36,535 bases of DNA from an uncultured delta proteobacterium (GTDB lineage: Bacteria; Desulfobacterota; Syntrophia; Syntrophales; Smithellaceae): positions 1 to 36,535 of the forward strand of contig CAIVDK010000306.1 in assembly GCA_903904655.1 (NCBI GenBank), written 5' to 3'. The position numbers and the translations under genes were made by a program. Of this stretch, positions 31,764-36,535 are shown one piece after another. A model generated the notes under the pieces. The model had not been told where the DNA came from. It saw only the letters and a program-made list of their open reading frames with translations, and did no database searches. Within the stretch, counting starts at the first letter, position 1. The number at the start of each line of letters is the position of its first letter.

Positions 31764-32795
31764 TCATGCTTGCATAATTTTTATTTTATCCTGCTGGTTG
31801 CAGGAACTGGCAATATATGATCTAACTTTAACATCCGTTTCGACCAGGGATTTCCCAAAGCCGCTGCTGAAAATGCTTTCGGCGTCCGGATAGAACATAT
31901 TCGCTGCAATATCATCCGCAAACCGCACTCTGTTTTTTTGAAATATCAACACGACCGTGCTGCTACCGGGGCGGAACAGGCTCTTAGGCATCCCTTTTTC
32001 GACAAACATGCCTGTGCCGACAGAAACAGGATTGTCGTACTTTTTTTCACTGTAACACTGAACGATATTGCCAATCATCAGAGCTACAACTTCAATCATG
32101 GCCACAAGGCCTGCCTTTGTTCCGCCCTCCACGTCCGTATCAATTATCGTCACCACGCGCTTATTTTTGGAATAAGGCGTCACAACGGAAACAATGGCAT
32201 TGGGGTTACAGGCGTGATAAGTTCCGTGGATTTGATAAAAGTCGATTATTTTTCCGGCAACAGGCGTGTGATTGTAGTGATATTTCTCGGGTGTCAGCCT
32301 GAAAACCGCAAAGTCGCCCTTCCGAAAGGCCGCAAGCCAGGTGCCCTTGTCAGCGCCGAACATCTCCTCGTAGTCAAAAAACTTATCCTTGATAAACAAC
32401 CCCGATTCTTCCTGAAACGATCCCAAAAGCATTCTGGAATCAGCAGGAGATACAACGGCGCGCGGATCATTGGGCATCGGGCGACATTCCCCATAACGAA
32501 TTTTTCTTTCAAATATTTTTCTCAAGGAGTTTAGATTTTCCGGTACATCCAGGCATTCTCCCGGATCGATATTCAATTGTTGATGGATATCCAAATAATT
32601 ATTCATGCGCCTGGATAGAATTCCGTCATAGTTCATATGACCCAGCACACTGGAAATCCTGGCACTGGTCAGCCTGCGAAAAAGCCAGGATGACTGTTCA
32701 CGGATACGGGAATAGAGAAATTGAACGGCCTGGTCGCCGTAAAACTGTTCCGTTTTGATCCTGCGCGTGTCGCGCTCTATGTAATGATGCTGCAT
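31764..32795 (-). CDS. psd: Phosphatidylserine decarboxylase (proenzyme)
   Basis: A 343-residue proenzyme that should decarboxylate phosphatidylserine to phosphatidylethanolamine. Recognisable segments are VVSPADSRM (Asp119), YHYNHTPVAGKI (His173/176), VEVVALMIGNIVQ-like EVVALMIGNI, GTGMFVEKG and the cleavage motif FRPGSSTVVLIF. The motif is P-G-S-S at 276-279 instead of the E. coli L-G-S-T; G-S autocleavage would leave the Ser278-derived pyruvoyl group. An N-terminal ~100-residue extension has no clear family. It lies 10 bp after the large unknown gene. No pssA is nearby. The role is secure by family; the substrate could be a related phospholipid. Confidence 0.9.
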   Translation of the reverse strand: MQHHYIERDTRRIKTEQFYGDQAVQFLYSRIREQSSWLFRRLTSARISSVLGHMNYDGILSRRMNNYLDIHQQLNIDPGECLDVPENLNSLRKIFERKIRYGECRPMPNDPRAVVSPADSRMLLGSFQEESGLFIKDKFFDYEEMFGADKGTWLAAFRKGDFAVFRLTPEKYHYNHTPVAGKIIDFYQIHGTYHACNPNAIVSVVTPYSKNKRVVTIIDTDVEGGTKAGLVAMIEVVALMIGNIVQCYSEKKYDNPVSVGTGMFVEKGMPKSLFRPGSSTVVLIFQKNRVRFADDIAANMFYPDAESIFSSGFGKSLVETDVKVRSYIASSCNQQDKIKIMQA

Positions 32796-32805
32796 ATTTT
32801 GATAT

Positions 32806-35232
32806 TTACCTGTCTGTTTTATTCTGAAATTTTCGATTGAGTTCCTTCTTGTAATGGATGTGCACTAAAATAATATGGACTAATTTCTCGAGCGTTTCTT
32901 CCAAAGCGGTTTCCCCGATTATTTCTCGTTCGGCTCGATCCAGAAATTCGCCAATGTTTTTTTCTTTCAAAATGCCGTGAAGCAGACATCTGATGTCCTG
33001 CCTTAAACCCGCAGAGACATTTTCCAGTTTGATCATGTCTTCTCTAAGCAATCCAAAAGCCTCCCGAATCTGCCGGTTGCGCAAATCCGTACGATAGTAT
33101 CTTTCTGCGGTCCGATTAAATTTATCGGCGCTAAGCTCCAGGGCGGAACCGGCGCCGGCCACGCTCAGAATACCGGACTTCAGCCTACCACAGGCGGAAA
33201 AACGGTCTGGTTCGCTGAGTCGGGCATCAAGCTCGTCGATACTTTCCCGCATACCGAGCATTTCGATGAGGTCCGCCGCATCTTCGCGCAGGATGTTCAA
33301 AAGCGCCCTTCTGTATTCAAGATTATGAACCCGCGCGTATCCCGGATATCGATGACTCATACGCCCCCGTTTTGTTCTGGCAATAATTTTTTTCAGCAGG
33401 GCATTGCCGGTATTGTTTCGCACAAAGAAAGTCGGTATCCCGATGGCCGTACCGAAAATGACTTGCCGTCGTTCACTTTCAACGGAAGGATCATCCGGAA
33501 TATGCTCATGACCGATCTGTCCGGTGACAATATATTTGAAGGCTAAAAGATAGAGAAGATTTTGCAGCGTTACGGCCGGTCCCATATCCTGCGTAAAGCT
33601 TTCAAAAAGGCTGTAGTGGCGTCCTTCAAAACCGGAAAAGCCCATAACACTGTATTCGCGAAGCTTCTCCAGAAGATAAAGAGACATTTTGGAGTCAAAC
33701 ACACCAAGATCGGCAAGATCTTCTTTCAGCCGCTGCGTGTTATGGAGTTCGCCGTTTAAGGCCGGGCTCTTATCCGTGCTCATTAAAACGACCAGATAAT
33801 CAATAAGGCGAAAGTCGGGGATAAAATCCCCCTTTAAGCGAAACGTCTTGCTGATCAGATTATCAATCCATCGTGGGCCAAAAGGCGTAATGGACCGGCC
33901 GAAGATGTTCAGGTCGGCTTTCTTCCGCCAGCGCCGCCAGAGCATTCGTAAATGCGTATAATCCAATTCATGCGGAAGAAACCCCAGGGCTTTCTCCGGA
34001 TGGAAATCGACAAAATCGAGGCGATAGGGTGCGGCGCTGTATGTGCCGACAAACAGCGGCAGGAAATGCTCGACGATCTTCACAACCAGATCACCGATAT
34101 ACTTTTCGTCTCTCGCGGAAAATCCCGATGAAGGATCGTGAAGCAGACGGCTGATTTTGGTGCTTCCCAAACTCACATGGGTTCCATTGTTGGCCAGGCT
34201 GATATTTGATAAATTAGGCAGCGACACCAGATTGCTGGTAATGATTCCGGCTTCGCGGAGTTTCAGAACAGCGTTGAATTGGCTGCGGCTCAAAACACGG
34301 TGACACAAATGCATGTATTGATGCTTTTCTTCGCCTTTATCCCATCCGGACAGGCAGGGATTCATGAAGAGTTCCCGGTAAAACGCATCAGAAATGCAAT
34401 GGCTTAAAACTTTCTGACGGGTTGGCGGATGTGGTGATGAAAAAATCATCCCTTTTTGTCCGCTCTCCTGGAGCGCGAATTTTTTGTTGGCGTACATGAC
34501 CAGCAACTGGCTCAATAAAAAGCGGATGGCCGCCTCCTTGGCTACAGTCCGACCCATGCCCACTTCCGATTGCATGGCGACAACATAGAAAGATGACGTC
34601 TCCGGCGACGTATTATCATTGAGATAAGATTGCATAATATTCAGGCCGGTTTTGTGGATAAGCGGATGAACCTTGCGTTGCGGATCAATAATTTCCGCCA
34701 GAGATAGTTTTAAAAGATAACTGATTGGAATCCGAATATATCCGAGTCCATCTTTTTGAAAAATAAATCTGTTTAAATCTGATCGCTGCCCGGCAAACAT
34801 ATTCTCCTTGTCGGCCAGGATATCGTACTGAACAATCGTCTTGGCAAGATCTCCCATTTTATCCTGGGGAAAACGGACCCAGCTGTTTTCCCAGACGCCT
34901 TCCTTATTTATATTTAAGTATTCTTCCAGGTCGGTCATGACCTTGCGGGAAGTATCTCCAGCCTTTGCCCGTCGTTTCGTATTGATAAAATAGTTGGATT
35001 GTTCGATGAAAAGGGGCAGATCAACGTCATGCTTATTCCCAACAACAACCGTCTGCATTTCCGATTCACTACCGGCGGTCGTATCTGCAGGTGCAAAGGG
35101 CAGTGATCCGACATTCAAACCTAATCGATCATACTTCACACCGAATATTTCCGATATTTCTCTAATTGATTTAGGGGCAACATTGTCTGGCCTTGCCTGA
35201 TAATTCACTATGTCGGTGTTTGCTCTACTCAA
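32806..35232 (-). CDS. Uncharacterised 808-residue protein
   Basis: The start is TTG 35232, supported by AAGGAG seven bases upstream. I do not recognise a family. The protein has no signal peptide and no membrane helix, so it should be cytoplasmic. Visible features are a possible helical region at 195-330, a Thr/Ser/Gly-rich stretch THVSLGSTKISRLL (351-364), a charged block with RLDFVDFHPEKALGFLPHELD (404-424) whose His411 and His421 look like site residues, WRRWRKK (432-438), and a long charged coiled-coil-like C-terminus (about 690-800). It leads a tight group with psd, a DksA-like gene and an Lgt-like gene, which suggests a role in membrane lipids or its regulation. This is inference only. 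Confidence 0.8.
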   Translation of the reverse strand: MSRANTDIVNYQARPDNVAPKSIREISEIFGVKYDRLGLNVGSLPFAPADTTAGSESEMQTVVVGNKHDVDLPLFIEQSNYFINTKRRAKAGDTSRKVMTDLEEYLNINKEGVWENSWVRFPQDKMGDLAKTIVQYDILADKENMFAGQRSDLNRFIFQKDGLGYIRIPISYLLKLSLAEIIDPQRKVHPLIHKTGLNIMQSYLNDNTSPETSSFYVVAMQSEVGMGRTVAKEAAIRFLLSQLLVMYANKKFALQESGQKGMIFSSPHPPTRQKVLSHCISDAFYRELFMNPCLSGWDKGEEKHQYMHLCHRVLSRSQFNAVLKLREAGIITSNLVSLPNLSNISLANNGTHVSLGSTKISRLLHDPSSGFSARDEKYIGDLVVKIVEHFLPLFVGTYSAAPYRLDFVDFHPEKALGFLPHELDYTHLRMLWRRWRKKADLNIFGRSITPFGPRWIDNLISKTFRLKGDFIPDFRLIDYLVVLMSTDKSPALNGELHNTQRLKEDLADLGVFDSKMSLYLLEKLREYSVMGFSGFEGRHYSLFESFTQDMGPAVTLQNLLYLLAFKYIVTGQIGHEHIPDDPSVESERRQVIFGTAIGIPTFFVRNNTGNALLKKIIARTKRGRMSHRYPGYARVHNLEYRRALLNILREDAADLIEMLGMRESIDELDARLSEPDRFSACGRLKSGILSVAGAGSALELSADKFNRTAERYYRTDLRNRQIREAFGLLREDMIKLENVSAGLRQDIRCLLHGILKEKNIGEFLDRAEREIIGETALEETLEKLVHIILVHIHYKKELNRKFQNKTDR

Positions 35233-35297
35233 ATTCTATCTCCTTCATATATATTTTTCTAGTTTTACGAGGAGATAATAACTCTTCAATGTTTCAA

Positions 35298-35412
35298 AAT
35301 GATGAAGGAATGGAGATGATTTGATTAAATATTAAAAGGCAGAAGACTCTGAAAAAATATTTCCCGGGGTGTTTGTTTTCTGTTTTTACATTTTAATCAA
35401 TCCTTCATCATT
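35298..35412. repeat. Mirrored two-block motif in the divergent intergenic region
   Basis: The left copy is AATGATGAAGGA (35298-35309), 11 bp, then TTGATTAAA (35321-35329). The right copy, read on the other strand, is AATGATGAAGGA immediately followed by TTGATTAAA (35412-35392). Both blocks match perfectly; the left has an 11-bp insertion, one helical turn. The 35233-35520 gap otherwise holds no gene. Confidence 0.55.
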
Positions 35413-35470
35413 CCGTAACAATATACTGGTACATTCCCGTTCGATCATAAAGGGTTTACGCGGAAGCAGC

Positions 35471-35490
35471 CTTAAAATGCCTGTTTTAAG
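35471..35490. promoter_or_regulatory. Palindrome before the porin-like gene
   Basis: CTTAAAA-TGCCTG-TTTTAAG is a perfect 7-bp inverted repeat 20 bp upstream of the porin ribosome binding site (GGAGG at 35511-35515). It may be an operator or a leader hairpin. Confidence 0.45.
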
Positions 35491-35520
35491 GGTTTAATTA
35501 CTTTTTACTGGGAGGAAACA

Positions 35521-36535
35521 ATGAAGAGATTTTGGGTTATTGTGTTAGCGCTGGGGCTGATCGCGGCCTTCAGCACATCGGTTTTTGCGCTGAACGTCAA
35601 GTTCAGCGGCGAGTACTACGCGGCGGGTATGTATCTGGATAAGACAACTCTGCAGAAGGATGTGGGCCCCTCCACTGCGTTTTATTACCAGAGATTAAGG
35701 GTTAGGACGGACTTCATAGTATCACCGGGCTTGACTCTGATCACGCGTTTTGACGCGATGGAGCGCGCTTGGGGCGCAACCAGAAGTACGGCCGGCACGA
35801 CACTGGCGGCTGACTCTGCCGGAACGGTTGCGGAAAATGAAAACATCGCTTTTGACTGGGTTTACATCAATTATAAGTCACCCATCGGTGTTTTTGATGT
35901 CGGTATCATGAATGACGGCGCTACGGGAACTATCTTTGGTGATAGCTATTCCCCTTTGGGACGAATCAAATATGCTTATACAATCGGTCCTGCTGAGATC
36001 AAATTAGCTTATACCAAAGCCAGAGAGGCCGGCAATACCGCTATATATGCCGGCAATACCGCTGCTGCTGACAACGATAAATACGGCATTGAGGGTGTCT
36101 TCAATTGGAAGGGCGGCAAGGCCGGCATGCAGGTCAATTACTACAACTATGCCAATACGCGTCCTCCGACCAACAACTATAAAAGAACCTATTTTCTGTT
36201 TACACCTTATGTGATTGCCAAAATTGGCCCGGTGGCTCTGCAGGCGGAATTCAATTACCTGACCGGTGATCAAAAGTATGAAGGGCCCTCAATAACTCCC
36301 GATAAAAAACTCCAGAACATGTCCGGCTGGGTTGACGCTACTGCCGATTTCGGCATGTTTTACGCCGGGGGCAGCATCGCGTATGTGTCGGGCGATGATC
36401 CCGGAACCACTGATAAAATCGAAGGTGGAATCATCAGTGGCGGTCGTGACTGGAGCCCCTGCCTGATTATGTGGAACTACGAACGGACTCAATGGGCAGG
36501 TGGCTTGGCCGGTTATAATGCGGCTGCTCAGGATA
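35521..36535 (+). CDS. Outer-membrane porin-like protein (partial)
   Basis: The ATG at 35521 has GGAGG five bases upstream. Residues 1-23 are a Sec signal peptide ending S-V-F-A before L-N-V. The mature part consists of alternating amphipathic strands with aromatic ends (VKFSGEYYAAGMYLD, FYYQRLRVRTDFIVSPGL, FDWVYINYKSPIGVFDVGIM, AGMQVNYYNYAN), the look of a beta-barrel porin. The C-terminus is beyond the right edge after 338 codons. The N-terminal third with xxQRLRVRxDxxxSPxLxLxTRFDAMER resembles porins of deltaproteobacteria. Substrate is unknown. Confidence 0.82.
   Translation, partial: MKRFWVIVLALGLIAAFSTSVFALNVKFSGEYYAAGMYLDKTTLQKDVGPSTAFYYQRLRVRTDFIVSPGLTLITRFDAMERAWGATRSTAGTTLAADSAGTVAENENIAFDWVYINYKSPIGVFDVGIMNDGATGTIFGDSYSPLGRIKYAYTIGPAEIKLAYTKAREAGNTAIYAGNTAAADNDKYGIEGVFNWKGGKAGMQVNYYNYANTRPPTNNYKRTYFLFTPYVIAKIGPVALQAEFNYLTGDQKYEGPSITPDKKLQNMSGWVDATADFGMFYAGGSIAYVSGDDPGTTDKIEGGIISGGRDWSPCLIMWNYERTQWAGGLAGYNAAAQD

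Noticed and set aside
31938-32534. Open frame of 198 codons on the + strand
   Set aside because: Antisense to the phosphatidylserine decarboxylase gene; composition is His/Arg/Asn-rich without motif.
35289-35324. Possible 11-codon leader peptide (MFQNDEGMEMI) upstream of the porin gene
   Set aside because: The GAGGAG upstream is too far away, and the ATG lies next to the mirrored motif, which explains the sequence better.
35427-35442. Possible sigma54 promoter (TGGTAC...)
   Set aside because: The -12 element lacks the required GC at the correct spacing.

Overview
The window reads as a chromosomal segment from a Gram-negative, didermic bacterium, most likely a deltaproteobacterium in the broad sense (Syntrophales/Syntrophus/Smithella-like is my best guess). 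The support is a Tol-Pal system, LptD, several lipoproteins with clear lipoboxes and a porin, together with a DUF169 protein, a free-standing acyl-CoA dehydrogenase, a TraR/DksA-like protein, frequent TTG/GTG starts with good Shine-Dalgarno sequences, and dispersed palindromic intergenic elements. The taxonomic call is inference; there is no rRNA or tRNA gene in the window. No phage, transposase, CRISPR array or integron is visible.

Layout. (1) 1-791 (-): the N-terminal part of a lipoprotein with 84-residue tandem carboxypeptidase-regulatory-like repeats, cut by the left edge. (2) 1058-5958 (+): tolQ-tolR-tolA/tonB-like-tolB, then, behind a separate promoter, pal and cpoB (ybgF), closed by a strong bidirectional terminator. 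(3) 6129-13836 (-): argC-cysS, a cluster of palindromes, then ctpA, a divergent polysaccharide deacetylase, a TPR lipoprotein and a LolB-like/DUF4292 lipoprotein. (4) 13882-14749 (-): rplM-rpsI with a good sigma70 promoter and an intrinsic terminator that ends right against the argC ribosome binding site. (5) 14907-20853 (-): a LytS-type-sensor/SpoIIE phosphatase, an MBL-fold protein resembling class II cyclic-nucleotide phosphodiesterases, folC and lptD. (6) 21098-22813 (-): an acyl-CoA dehydrogenase with a 21-bp palindrome upstream. (7) 22915-30082 (-): a phosphate regulon, pstS-pstC-pstA-pstB-phoU-phoR, followed almost without gap by a DUF169 gene and a possible 64-codon ORF. A Pho-box-like element sits in front of pstS, and a ~150-bp element with terminal inverted repeats separates pstB from phoU. 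(8) 30304-35232 (-): an unrecognised 808-residue protein, a phosphatidylserine decarboxylase, a DksA-like zinc-finger protein and an Lgt-family membrane protein with a cysteine-rich variant motif. (9) 35521-36535 (+): the N-terminal part of an outer-membrane porin-like protein.

Most of the window is core envelope biology (Tol-Pal, LPS export, lipoproteins, phosphate uptake). The best candidate for something undescribed is the tight four-gene unit at 30304-35232, where a large protein of unknown function leads a phospholipid-decarboxylase gene, a transcription-factor-like gene and a lipid-transferase-like gene. Second is the linkage of DUF169 and a small ORF to the Pho operon. Several non-coding elements (26416-26564, 20969-21009, 11169-11259, and the mirrored two-block motif at 35298-35412) are not explained by the genes.
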